The notes below the pieces were generated by a model. The model searched no databases. It saw only the letters and a program-made list of their open reading frames with translations, and was not told the DNA's origin. From Apium graveolens (Eukaryota > Streptophyta > Magnoliopsida > Apiales > Apiaceae): 64,000 bases of DNA. The stretch lies in the NCBI RefSeq assembly GCF_009905375.1, contig NC_133650.1, positions 147,640,567 to 147,704,566 of the forward strand. Reading direction: 5' to 3'. Shown here one piece after another: positions 10,336 through 22,800 of this stretch; the stretch's first letter is position 1, and each line of letters starts with the position of its first letter. Both the position numbers and the translations under genes were made by a program.

Positions 10336-13300
10336 TGTCAAGCCCTGACTTAATAATATATATATATATATATATCATACAAATTATTAAAATAGATAAC
10401 AAAAGAAAGTAAATACAACTGAATCCAAGATCTTACAGTTTAGGGTTTGGAACAGCCCAACACTATTAACTATTACAACCTAATTTCTAATATCGAGTTC
10501 TCACACAAAACGATCACTAATCTACCTGAGCTCGGACATATGCATCAGTATCACAAGTCTTACGCGCTGTCTGCTTGAATCTAACCATATCTGCTAGCTG
10601 AAATATCGGAGTGAAAGCAAGTAGTGAGCCAAATGCTCAAAAAGTGCTAAACAATACAATACAAATCATAAATCGAGATATAATAATATCAATGTGAAGG
10701 TAGAGCTAATAATAGCAAGAGATAAACTTTTGAGTGATGGCATCATTTATTTGTAACAAAACCATTCAAACCATTTCTTTATCAAAAACCATTTTATGAC
10801 GCTACGGATTACAACTGGTGATCAGCCGCGAAGTAATCCCGAACCTCGCTGGGTTCTAGAACATTAATGGGATCCCTAGGCAACTTTTAAGCCTACAAAT
10901 TAAGAGGAGAAAGGACTTGCGTCTCAGTCCAGATCCACTATTTAAAGAAAATGTTTGTCCCTCTTTGGACTGGAAATCCAAATTTTAACTTTTTATTTTA
11001 TTAAAACGGATGCCAGGGGACGGTTAATTTCTTAAACAGTGAACATCTTTATCAAGGGTTCTAGATCAACTTTAAAGCACAGGGAAAAGGTCCACTCAAT
11101 TTGAAGGCCATGATCAACTAGACTATACTTCATCAAGGGAATTATAAGGTTTCTGTATACAAGGATTTTTGACAGTGAGATTTAACAAGGTTATCGAATA
11201 GTATGAAGGAACAAGGTCAAACGGGGTTCTAGGTAATGTTTCCAGGTAAGACATAGGTATTTAAAAATATAGAGAAAGTAAGCATTAATGGTTCCAAATG
11301 AGGTATAGGTACTAAAATATAGAGAAGGTGAGCATCAACTCAAGGTACAACAGAGTATCATGCTTTTAGGGTAAGGATAGGGTTATCAAACAATTATGAT
11401 CAATCGTTAAGGAACAACTGACTTTTAGGTATCAAGACAAGGTTAGTGGGTATAACTTGCACATGGTTCAACATCCTAATTAATTTGGTATACTAGCATG
11501 ATAAGACTTTGGATTTACTTGCATAGCAATCTTCAAGTAAAGTTAAACTACTTGAAATAAATACTTGAGGGTTCATGTCATTTTCTTATAATACAAAGAT
11601 AGATTCGAAACCACTTGGTTCATGTATATCAAGGTGAATTAAAATACTCGTATCATATATAAGAACTCGTTATCACACACTTGCAGTGTATACGAAAAGA
11701 CAGGTTGAATCACTTGCCTTGAGAAAGGCTGGACTTGACTGGCAGGTAGGAGCAACTGGAAGCTTCAGTCGAGCTTAATGGCAAGTTTATCCTCGTCACG
11801 AGATCCTACACAATTAATAATAACCTCATTATAATATATTCTTACCAACTCAACCTATTTGTAAACCCAAAATTTAAATACAATGGCACTTAGGCCTATA
11901 TATACACACAATTTACAATCACCTTATAATCATAATAGTACAAATAGCCACATATGCTCACATACCATATTTAAGTACCAAATAATATCACACACACCAT
12001 ATTGCAACACTAGGCTTGGATGATCTCGCTCCACTTACCTAAGTCACTTGGTCGCTAAACTAGACAAAATCTTTAAATTTTGGCCTCCTAACTCGATGTG
12101 CCTTTACTAAACCATCCAATTCCTATTGACCCTAACTTGGGCCTTTCACTCTACTGACTTTATAGTATCTTGCAACTATGGTGGTCAACCAAAAATTCAC
12201 TCCTAAGTGCTCTAAAACTATGTGGTAAATGAATGTGCTCATTATGGTAAATTTCAGAATGACATCTAAGGTTTCTTGGGTGCATTTGACACTCTTACAC
12301 TTCAAGTTTACCTCCAAACCTTTTACACTAGACTTTCCTTATCATAAGCCAACTCCCAAACCTGATGTGGCTCATGGGCCTAGCTTGGGCCTCCCTAGGC
12401 CTAATCTTAAAGTCTACGCTTCCCCTGTTTTCTTGGGCAGAAAAGGGTCCTGATTTGAACTAACTTATGACACATGATTCTAACTCAAATCCTATGAACT
12501 ATGGCTGAAAATACTCCTCTGACACTCCCTCTAACTAAGGCCCAACATGGCCTAATGAGGGACTACCTATGACATGGTCAAAACTTTCTATTTCTAAGTT
12601 GCAACAAAACTGCCCCCTGCTGGACAGATTTGATGTTTCCACTCGTGCACCTAACCAAACATCTTACAAACCTCCAACAAACACCTAAAACCTATTGTAT
12701 ACTCCTAGTGCTAGCCTCTGGTGACTTAGGCCTCAAAGTGAACAACTATGACAAGGTCAAATCTCACTCTAAATCTCAGGGTACCAAACTGATTTTCTGC
12801 AGAAACTAATACTCTCCTTTTACCAATATTCTTACTTGACAAACCCAACCAACAACAACCAAAAACCCAAATCAAACCTCAACCAAGGTGATCTACTGAA
12901 CTAACTCTCCTACACTCAATATTGACTTAGTGGAGATCATCCTTACCTAAGGTGCAACATAGCAAAACAAAAGTTAACATACTACACTAATTACAACTCA
13001 TCAAGTTTTTGAAAATAACAAGTTATATCTTCTCATATCAAGGATCACAAATCAAAGATCATTATATTAACTCAACTGAAATTAAAGCCTACTAACAATT
13101 ATCAATCCAAATGATCAAAACTTCCGAAAATCATGAGTTGATTTCTATGCATGCATGCCTTCGAATATTCAAGCCAAAACAATATGATTTCTAAAATAAA
13201 TTTTATCATAAAATCAACATGCAAGCCTAGCATAAGCTATAACTAAATGATCACTTAGGATGCAAAGGGTTTTATCAAGTTTATACTACAAAATTCATGT

Positions 13301-14340
13301 TATTATCACCAAAAACACACAAGAATGAAACAAGGCAACAAAACACCATCAAGAACCATTCATTCGGCTCCCTTATGGTCATAGCCGAATGAAATGGAAG
13401 GGTAATTACCATTAAAACAAGAGCTTCACCCTCTTGACTTGGAATTTCACCATTCCTTGTAGTTCCCTCAATAATACAACCTTAAATCCATGAGAATCAA
13501 GATTGTACTTTGAGTTCCAACTAAAACTATGACATGCAAGATCAAAATATAAACTTTTCACTCAAAACTCTTTGGATTACATATGATCAAGATATAGGAA
13601 GTAACATTTACTTGAATGGAATTTAGGTGTTTGAATGAAGAAGGAAGAAAAAGGGAGGGGGTAGGGCTTCGGCCAAGAGGCCGAGAGGGAGGAGTCAAGA
13701 GGGAGGGGAGGGAGGTGAGGTGAGTGGTGGAATGGTGGAGTGAAAATGGAGTGCTATGATACTTGTGTTTGTTTTTTATGCCTTTGTTTTGACCAAAAAG
13801 GGAGTGGATTTAGTAAATGAAAAAGGTAACCTTCTAGCTAAAGTTAGGTAAATTTGCATGCAAGGACAAAGTGGTAATTTGGCTAGCAAAATGAGAGTTA
13901 GTGGGGTTAGAATTGTCTTTTTAGCGCTTTAGTTGAATGTGAGGGTATTTGTATGCAAGGATATTCGTGTATTTTGCTAATTACTTAACAACTAATTTTC
14001 AAAGATCTATTTTTATAAAATAAAATAAAAGTTGAAAAATTATAAAATTTATACTATAAAATAACTTGGATTTTTAGAAATTTTATGAGATCACTTTTGA
14101 AATTTGCGAATGAAATAATTTTTAAAAGATAATTTTCCATGGTAAAGAATATTCTTTATAAATAAAAAATAGGAGCAATTAATAAAACTATCGCTTTAAA
14201 AAATTCATATTCTGAGTAAAGCAATTTATAATGCAGCAAATTCCATTCACACATATGTACGATCAATAAGTATATTTATAATCGACTCAAATATTATACA
14301 GAGTTCACAAATAATATTACACAAAATATCGGTCGTGACA
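10336..14340 (-). repeat. TEK1 3' LTR
   Basis: The LTR is 4005 bp, from TGTCAAGCCC on the plus strand to GGTCGTGACA, with a TGTCA/TGACA inverted tip. It matches 19809-23811 from end to end. It includes a TA microsatellite near 10351-10374, an 8-bp-arm hairpin ATTCGGCT...AGCCGAAT near 13363-13391, and TCGGCC-AAGA-GGCCGA near 13669. A short open frame near 12229-12453 recurs in both LTRs but is probably chance. Confidence 0.95.
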
Positions 14341-14353
14341 TCCTCTCCTCCTT
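14341..14353 (-). other. TEK1 polypurine tract (reverse)
   Basis: TCCTCTCCTCCTT is the complement of AAGGAGGAGAGGA, directly adjoining the 3' LTR end. Confidence 0.9.
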
Positions 14354-14374
14354 AAATGATTCTGTCCTTAGAAT

Positions 14375-15582
14375 CTAAGAGAACATATGAGGATACCGGG
14401 AACGCATATCAGACTCTAACTCACAGGTTGACTCTTCGACCTTGGGGTTCCTCCAAACTACTTATACTAACTTCACCGACTTATTTCTAAGACTCTTTGC
14501 TTGCCAGTCGAGTATTTTGACAGGTTGCTCCACAAATGAGAGGTTTTCCTGAATTTCTATAGGTTCATATTTTATCACATGATTGACATAAGGATTGTAC
14601 TTCTTAAGCAACGACACATGGAACATATTATGCACATGCTGATACTGTGGCGGTAAGGCTAACTCATAAGCTACCTTCCCACTTGACTCAAAATTTCAAA
14701 AGGACCAATATATCTAGGTGCTAACTTTCCTTTCTTTCCAAATCTAGACAATCCCTTCTTCGGTGATACTTTCAGCAAAACGACTTCACCCACTTGGAAT
14801 CTGACATCCTTGCGCGCTGGATCCGCATACTTTCTTTGCCTATCTTGAGCAGCAAGTAACCTCTTCTGAATTAATTTGACTGTCCCATGTAATTGTTATA
14901 CCAATTATGGGCCTAGAATCTTTCCTTCTCCTACTTCATGCCAACTAGTTGGTGATCTGCATTTCCGTCCGTATAAAGTTTCGTATGGTGGCATGCCAAT
15001 ACTGGAGTGATAACTATTGTTATAGGATAATTCTACCAATGGCAGGTGGTCGTCCCAACTTTCCGCAAAGTCAATTGCACAACTACGTAACATGTCTTCG
15101 ATTGTTTGAATTGTCCTTTCGCTTTGACCGTCAGTCTACGGATGATACGCCGTACTCATGTTTAACTTCGTGCCAAGAATTTCTTGAAATTGCTTCCAAA
15201 ATCTCGAGTTAAATCGGGGATCTCTGTCTAAAACTATCGATACGGGCACACCGTGTCTTAATACGATTTCATGCACATACAGATGGACCAATCTGTCTAA
15301 AGAAGACCTCTCGTTGATTGGAAGAATATGCGCCGACTTCGTAAGGTGATCAACTATAACCCATATAGCGTCATGTCCGGATTTCATTCGGGGTAATCCC
15401 ACTATGAAGTCCATTGCAATGTTTTCCCATTTCCATTCTGGAATCTTTAGGGGCTGAATTAATCCGGTTAGTCTTTGATGTTCTGCCTTTACTTTCTGAC
15501 AAGTATAACACTTCGCAACCCATTCTGCCACTTCTCGCTTCATGTTTGGCCACCAAAATTTCTGCTTTAAGTCCTGGTACAT
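14375..15582 (-). pseudogene. TEK1 integrase and chromodomain
   Basis: The integrase core spans 15582-14905, with the zinc-binding end seen as CYTCQKVK. The three catalytic acidic positions are present, in VDHLTKSAH, in LDRDPRF and, after a stop, in [16 protein letters not shown] follows, typical of this clade. The C-terminal chromodomain ends at the TAG at 14375 and is recognisable as VVWRNPKVEES and ELESDMRSRYPHMF. An in-frame stop lies just before VVWRN, and another (probably CAG to TAG) before the catalytic Glu region. Chromodomains are thought to guide integration to heterochromatin. This copy cannot make a full protein without readthrough. Confidence 0.9.
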
Positions 15583-15627
15583 TTATGTGCTTTCTGGATG
15601 GATTGAAAATCTTGAATTGTGGGCATC

Positions 15628-17315
15628 TTACAATATATCATTCTTCAATTCAGTCACATGAGGAATCCAAATTCTTGAGGAAAACCTTAGTGTACCTTGC
15701 TCATCTCTTTGAGTCCCAATCTCTTCCCCGGTTAGCTGATTACTCCCCTGCTTCATTACTTCTTCCTGACATTTCTTTATCTTTTCCAATAATATTGGCT
15801 GAAAAGTCATAGTACGACAAACCTCTTCAACTATTCCACAATCACAAAGTTCCAATTCAAATGTCTTAATCTCTTCAGACAATTCTTTTGGTATTGCTAT
15901 CATATTCAATCTTTCCTTCCTACTCAAAGCATCGGCTACCACGTTCGCCTTTCCCGGATGATAATTTATCGAACAATCATAGTCCTTAATCAATTCCAAC
16001 CATCTCCTTTGCCTCATGTTGAGCTCCTTCTGAGTGAATATATACTTTAAACTCTTGTGATCCGTGTAGATCTCACACTTTTCTCCGTAAAGATAATGTA
16101 TCCAAATCTTAAGTGCAAATACTATGGCTGCTAGTTCCAAGTCATGCATAGGGTACTTTAATTCATGTGGTTTTAACTGTCTTGACGCATACGCAATCAC
16201 CTTGTTATATTGTATTAGTACACAACCCAGTCCTTTATGTAAAGCATCACTGAAAATCACAAAGTTTCCTTGATCATCTGGTATACCAACACCGGGGCTG
16301 TAACCAACCTCTGCTTCAACTCTTGAAAGCTATACTCACATTCTGCACTCCATTCGAACTTTTGATTCTTCCTAGTCAACTTAGTCAATGGAGTGGCGAT
16401 TTTTGAGAAATCTTTGACAAATCTTCTATAATATCCCGCCAATCCTAGAAAACTTCGCACTTCCGTTTGTGTCTTTGGCCTCTCCTAACTCATAATCGCC
16501 TCAATCTTTGCCGGATCTACTTTAACTCCTTCACTTCCAATAACATGGCCCAAAAATTGAACTTCCTTTAACCAAAACTCACATTTAGAAAACTTGGCAT
16601 ACAACTTCTCTTGTCGGAGTATCTCCAATGCTATCCACAGATACTGCTTATGTTCTTCTTCCGACTATGAATAAATAAGAATGTCATCAATAAATACCAC
16701 TACAAACTTGTCTAAATACTTTTTAAATACCCGATTCATCAGATCCATAAATGCTGCCGGAGCATTAGTCGACCCAAAAGGCATTACTAAGAATTCATAA
16801 TGTCCGTATGTTGTCCTGAATTCTGTCTTTGGGATGTCTTCTTCTTTGATCTTTAATTGATGGTATCCTGATCTTAAGTCAATCTTGGAAAAGCACTTTG
16901 CTCCTTTCAGCTGATCAAATAGGTCATCTATTCTTGGTAGCGGATATCGGTTCTTAATCGTCACCTTATTCAACTCCCGATAATCTATACATAACCTCAA
17001 GCTTCCATCTTTCTTCTTTACAAACAGAACAGGTGCTCCCCATGGCGACATACTTGGCCTTATCACTCCTTTGTCCAATAATTCTTGTAGCTGGCTTGCC
17101 AACTCTTTCATTTCTATTGCTGCCATCCTATATGGGGCCTTCGAAACTGGTTCCGTGCCTGGAGCTAGGTTGATCTCAAACTCAATTTGTCGATCTGGCG
17201 GTAAACCTGGTAGTTCATCTGGAAACACATCTGGAAATTCTTGACTACGGGAATATCTTCTATGCTGAGGCTGTTTCTTTCTGAATCTACTACATAAGCT
17301 AGGAACGACTCGCAC
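15628..17315 (-). pseudogene. TEK1 reverse transcriptase and RNase H
   Basis: RT spans about 17250-16665. It contains [45 protein letters not shown] and the catalytic box [11 protein letters not shown], in which both Asp residues of the IDD motif are intact. A stop follows directly at 16665. The connection segment (RSFLGLAGYYRRF at 16460) and RNase H ([30 protein letters not shown]) run to about 15900. A linker with EEIKTFELE follows and reaches 15628. Breaks lie at 16665 and 16460-16500 and at the 16257-16260 overlap. Confidence 0.9.
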
Positions 17316-17703
17316 CCTTTTTTAAGAAATTTCTTAGCCTGGACGAATGTAAGAAACAGTTGCTCTTGCCTCTGTCCCTTAAATACTACTTTCTCTTCAC
17401 TCTCCGTCTTTAAGTACACCTTCTTAGACTTACAATTTATCTGAGCGTTGTTCTTCCCTAACCAATCCATGCCTAAGATTATATCGAAATCCCCTAACTT
17501 GAAAAGTATCAAGTCAGCTGAAAATTTATATCCCGAGATATCAATCTCACACTTAGGACAGAGTTGACTCACCGGAATTTCTATTGCTTCGCAATTACCA
17601 CATTTACTACCTCGTTCATGGTCATTTTATCACATTGAAGTTTATCAACAAAAGTTTCTGATATAAAGGATCTTGTTGCTCCAGAATAATTCAATACTTT
17701 AGC
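17316..17703 (-). pseudogene. TEK1 aspartic protease
   Basis: This is the retropepsin region between gag and RT. DFDIILGMDWL is present at about 17490, as usual for the clade. The active-site box reads NYSGATRSF instead of the DSGA form, so the catalytic Asp has become Tyr. An in-frame TAA at 17704 separates it from gag. A frameshift between about 17220 and 17300 separates it from RT. The protease would be inactive as it stands. Confidence 0.85.
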
Positions 17704-18984
17704 TTAAACATTATTTAATAAAAGAGTACATGCTATCACCTCAGAATTCTGAACAGCGTCCTTCATTTTCAAATCGAATGTCCTTGCCGTTGCTTGCGGA
17801 GTTATTGTAGGTGGTGGAGGTAATGCCAATACCTCAGCTGGTATGCTTGCACTGGTGCTTGCCACGTTCATCAGAGCTTTGACTGGTCCGGTTGACTTGC
17901 ACTCCCTAGCTATGTGTCCAGTCTTTCCACACTTGTAGCATATGACTCCCGGCTTCGGCATCTTACACTCGTTAGCCAAATGTCCCTTCTGGTTGCATCT
18001 ATAGCATGTCATGTTCAACTTATTACACATTCCTGGGTGTCTTTTCCCCCAATGCTTGCACGCTGGCCTCTGAAATCTATTTTCTCCAACTTGCCCTTGG
18101 CTTGCCTGGTTGTTCCCTTTTGATTCTTGTCTTTTATTCAAATTTCCCTTCTTCTGAAAATTCCCGCCTTTGTGGAATCCAATCCTTTTCACACTCCTGT
18201 CTTGTGAGCTTCCAGCTTCAGACTTCTCTCCGTAAAATGGAACCTTCCTCTTCTTGTTATCTCTTTCCTTCCTTGACTGCATCCCATTACCCTCAATTAG
18301 AGCAGCTTTCTGTACTACTCCTGCATAAGTATCAAGCTCAAACATAGCCACTCTATCTCTGATCCAAGACTCTAATCCTTGTTGGAATCTCTTTGCTTTT
18401 TCCTCCTCACTATTGGTATACTTTGTCACAAATCTTGACAGCTCCGTAAACTTATTCTCATACTCCAATACAGTCATACTCCCTTGTTTTAGTTCAAGAA
18501 ATTTAATCTCCATCTAATTCTGCATGTACTTAGGGTAATACTTGTCCAGAAATAACTTCTTAAACCTTTCCCAAGAAACTTGATGATTTGCCTCAATAGC
18601 TTTCACTGAATCCCACCAATTAATGACTTCGCCCTTCAGGAAGTAAGTAACATAGGGTGTCTTCTGGTCGTCTCCTAATTGTACCAATTCAAAAGCTCTC
18701 TCCATTTCCTTAATCCATGTGTTAGCTATTACTGGGTCAGTGGTATCATTAAATGCAGGTCAATTCATATTCTGAAAAGCTTTGAAAGTGACAACTTTTC
18801 GAGGTGGTACTGGTGGATCAGGTGGTTGGTGTGGTTAACGGTTATCTTGATTTTCAAATTGTTGTTGAAGAGTTCTTTGTTGTTGAGCTATATCATTTGT
18901 TTGTTGTTGTAAGGTTTCCAGTAATCGAAGAATATTAGGATATGTGGTAGATGTGGTTGTTGGGTTCTTCTTTTTGGGTGGCAT
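17704..18984 (-). pseudogene. TEK1 gag
   Basis: I place the start at the ATG at 18984 (MPPKKKNPTTT), because this opening is typical of chromovirus gag and the downstream open segments share its frame. The capsid-like domain (WIKEMERAFELVQL, GEVINWWDSV, KKLFLDKYYPKYM) spans about 18760-18510. The nucleocapsid end has a CKHWGKRHPGMC knuckle followed by two CCHC knuckles, CYRCNQKGHLANEC and CYKCGKTGHIAREC. Three or more in-frame stops are present (near 18837, near 18770, and at 18514 after YMQN). The frame is otherwise kept to 17704. Confidence 0.9.
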
Positions 18985-19298
18985 GATCCTGAAATAAAAG
19001 TTTTATCAAAACAGGTATGAACAATAAGATAATTCGAGGATAGGGTGTCACATGACATTCTGTTCACATATGAGGTTGAGTTTTTAAATTAAACAATAAG
19101 GGTGATGCATATAAAGGCGTAAAAATAATTGAAAGAAAATAGAACGATAGTGCATAATAATTGAAATTTTAAGGTCAAGGTACATCAAGATTATAATAAA
19201 GTCTAAATCTAGGAATAACATGCTAATTTAAAGGAAATAACAGGGAATTCTACAAAGTCAGATAATACAACAACATGAAAGGTAGATAATGGAAAGAA

Positions 19299-19670
19299 CT
19301 AAGGCTCCACTCCATTAGAACGGGGTTTTGTAGTCTTCTCCTCTTGAAGCATCTTTACAATACTCTAGAGCTCGTCCGCAATCATCTGGAGGGTATACTG
19401 GCAGGTACGGTCTCGGTACGATGGCATCTCCTCAAGCTTAGTGTTGACGTACTAAATCAAAGTCTCAAGTCTCGCAATCATCTGCTCCTTAGGCTTCCCT
19501 TCATTGTTTCGGCTGTCCGGATACACGTTCTTCAATTGGTCTAACAGTCGGTCGTACTTGCCCTGAAGCATGTCGAACTCGCGCCTCAACTTAGCATACA
19601 CAGAGAAAGCAATAGTGTCAGCCGACCTAGAGGATGACGAGGAATGCGCCCTTTGCTGATAAACAATACA
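19299..19670 (-). pseudogene. TEK1 leader ORF, coiled-coil type, unknown function
   Basis: On the element's sense strand, upstream of gag, one frame reads about 120 codons with only two internal TAG stops, ending at the TAG at 19299-19301. It contains YAKLRREFDMLQGKYDRLLD, KEQMIARLETLI and MLQEEKTTKPRSN. Spacing of hydrophobic residues fits an alpha-helical coiled coil. I see no in-frame ATG near its upstream end, but a TTGTTTATCAG sequence at about 19653-19663 could serve as a splice acceptor. I do not recognise it as any standard chromovirus protein. TEK2 has an ORF at the same relative place. Confidence 0.5.
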
Positions 19671-19791
19671 TAGCCATATATAAGAGGAGTATTAATGATA
19701 AATTCGCTTAACCTACTCTCTCGCATAATATCCTATAACTTATACATATATTCTATAACCTATTTGGGCTGTCCAGGGACTCTAAACCGTA

Positions 19792-19803
19792 GCTCTGATA
19801 CCA
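19792..19803 (-). other. TEK1 primer-binding site
   Basis: GCTCTGATACCA is the complement of TGGTATCAGAGC, which pairs with the 3' end of initiator Met-tRNA. It lies five bases from the 5' LTR. Confidence 0.95.
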
Positions 19804-19808
19804 AAACC

Positions 19809-22800
19809 TGTCACGCCCCGACTTAATAATATATATATATATATTATACAAATTATTACAATAGATAACTAAAGAAAGTAAATATAACTGAATCCAAGAT
19901 CTTACAATTTAGGGTTTGGAACAACCCAACACTATTAACTATTACAACCTTATTTCTAATATCGAGTCCTCACACAAAACGATCACTAATCTACCTGAGC
20001 TCAGACATATGCATCAGCGTCACAAGTCTTACGCGCTGTCTGCTTGAATCTAACCATATCTGCTAGCTGAAATATCAGGCTGAAAGCAAGTAGTGAGCCA
20101 AATGCTCAACAAGTGCTAAATAATACAATACAAATCATAAATCGAGATAAAATAATATCAATGTGAAGGTAGAGCTAATAATAGCAAGAGATAAACTTTT
20201 GAGTGATGGCATCATTTATTTGTAACAAAACCATTCAAACTATTTCTTTATCAAAAACCATTTTATGACGCTACGGATTACAGCCGGTGATCAGCCGCGA
20301 AGTAATCCCGAACCTCGCTGGGTTGTAGAACATTAATGGGATCCCTAGGCAACTTTTAAGCCTACAAATTAAGAGGAGAAAGGACTTGCGTCTCAGTCCA
20401 GATCCACTATTTAAAGAAAATATTTTTCCCCCTTTGGGACTGGAAATCCAAATTTTACCTTTTTATTTTATTAAAACTGATGCCAGGGGACGGTTAATTT
20501 CTTAAACAGTGAGCATCTTTATCAAGGGTTCTAGATCAACTTTGAAGCACAGGGAAAAGGTCCACTCAATTTCAAGGCTATGATCAACTAGACTATACTT
20601 CATCAAGGGAATTGCAAGGTTTCTATATACAAGGATTTTTGACAGTGAGATTTAGCAAGGTTATCGAATAGTATGAAGGAACAAGGTCAAACGGGGTTCT
20701 AGGTAATGTTTCCAGGTAAGACATTGGTATTTAAAAATATACAGAAAATAAGCATTAATGGTTCCAAAAGAGGTAAAGGTATTAAAATATAGAGAAGGTG
20801 AGCATCAGCTCAAGGTACAACAGAGTATCATGCTTTTAGGGTAAGGATAGGGTTATCAAACAATTATGATCAATCGTTAAGGAACAACTGACTTTTAGGT
20901 ATCAAGACAAGGTTACTGGGTATAACTTGCACATGGTTCAACATCCTAATTACTTTGGTATACTAGCATGACAGGACTTTGGATTTACTTGCATAGCAAT
21001 CTTCAAGTAAAGTTAAACTACTTGAAATAAATACTTGAGGGTTCATGTAATTTTCTTATAATACAAAGATAGATTCGAAACCTCTTGGTTCATGTATATC
21101 AAGGTGAATTAAAATACTCGCATCATATATAAGAACCGGTTATCACACACTTGCAGTGTATACGAAAAGACAGGTTGAATCACTTGCCTTGAGAAAGGCT
21201 GGACTGGACTAGCAGGTAGGAGCAACTAGAAGCTTCACTCGACCTTAATGGCAAGTTTACCTTCGTCACGAGATCCTACACAATTAATAATAACCTCATT
21301 ATAATATATTCTTACCAACTCAACCTATTGGTAAACCCAAAATTTAAACACAATGACACTTAGGCCTATATATATACACACAATTTACAATCACCTTATA
21401 ATCATAATAGTACACATAGCCACATATGCTCACATACCATATTTAAGTACCAAATAATATCACACACACCATATTGCAACACTAGGCTTAGATGATCTCG
21501 CTCCACTTACTTAAGTCACTTGGTCGCTAAACTAGACAAAATCTCCAAATTTTGGCCTCCTAACTCGATGTACCTTTACTAAACCATCCAATTCCTATTG
21601 ATCCTAACTTGGGCCTTTCACTCTACTAAATTTATACTATCTTGAAACTATGGAGGTCAACCAAAAATTCACTCCTAAGTGCTCTAAAACTATGTGGTAA
21701 GTGAATGTGCTCATTATGGTAAATTTCAGAATGACATCTAAGGTTTCTTGGGTGCATTTGACACTCTTACACTTCAATTTTACCTCCAAAACTTTTACAC
21801 TAGATTCTCCTGATCATAAGCCAACTCCCAAACCTGATATGGCTCAAGGGCCTAGCTTGTGCCTCCCTAGGCCTAAGCTTAAAGTCTACGCTTCCCCTGT
21901 TTTTCTGGGAAGAAAAGGGTCCTGATTTGAACTAACTTATGACATATGATTCGAACTCAAATCCTATGAACTATGGCTGGAAATACTCCTCTGACACTCC
22001 CTCTAACTAAGGCCCAACAGGGCCTAATGAGGGCCTACCTATGACATGGTCAAAACTTCCTATTTCTAAGTTGCAACAAAACTGTCCCCTGCTGGACATA
22101 TTTGATGTTTCCACTCGTGCACCTAACTAAACGTCTTACAAACCTCCAACAAACGCCTAAAACCTATTGTATACTCCTAGTGCTAGCTTCTGGTGACTTG
22201 GGCCTCAAAGTGCAGAACGATGACAAGGTCAAATCTCACTCTAAACCTCAGGGTACCAAACTGATTTTCTGCAGAAACTAATACTCTCCTTTTACCAATA
22301 TTCTTACTTGACAAACCCAACCAACAACAACTAAAAACCCAAAAAAAACCTCAACCAAGGTGATCTACTGAACTAAATCTCCTACACTCAATATTGACTT
22401 AGTGGAGATCATCCTTACCTAAGGTGCAACATAGCAAAATAAAAGTTAACATACTACACTAATTACAACTCATCAAGTTTTTGAAAACAACAAGTTATAT
22501 CTTCTCATATCAAGGATCACAAATCAAGATCATTATCTTAACTCAACTGAAATTAAAGCCTACTAACAATTATCAATCCAAGTGATCAAAAACTTCTGAA
22601 AATCATGAGTTGATTTCTATGCATGCATGCCTTCGAATATTCAAGCCAAAACAGTATGATTTTCAAAATAAATTTTATCATAAAATCAACATGCAAGCCT
22701 AGCATAAGCTATAACTAAATGATCACTTAGCATGCAAAGGGTTTTATCAATTTTATACTACAAAATTCATGTTATTATCATCAAAAACACACAAGAATGA

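Larger units (their letters stand above)
18985..19808 (-). other. TEK1 5' leader region
   Basis: This 824-bp interval between gag and the 5' LTR is long for a chromovirus leader. It holds a sense-strand ORF relic (19299-19670) and the primer-binding site at 19792-19803. About 18985-19298 looks non-coding and AT-rich. Confidence 0.7.

Noticed and set aside
9539..10348. 269-codon plus-strand ORF
   Set aside because: It is antisense to the ATH1 env-like pseudogene, runs into the TEK1 LTR and shows no recognisable protein pattern.
12229..12453. Short ORF conserved in both TEK1 LTRs (also 21701-21925)
   Set aside because: It is conserved because the LTRs are copies. The substitutions between the copies show no coding pattern by eye, and TEK3 does not keep the frame.
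15414..18347. Plus-strand ORFs opposite TEK1 pol and gag
   Set aside because: They are antisense shadows of well-supported minus-strand polyprotein segments.
19792..19803. tRNA-like sequence near LTRs
   Set aside because: These are 12-15 base primer-binding sites complementary to Met-tRNA, not tRNA genes. No cloverleaf is present.
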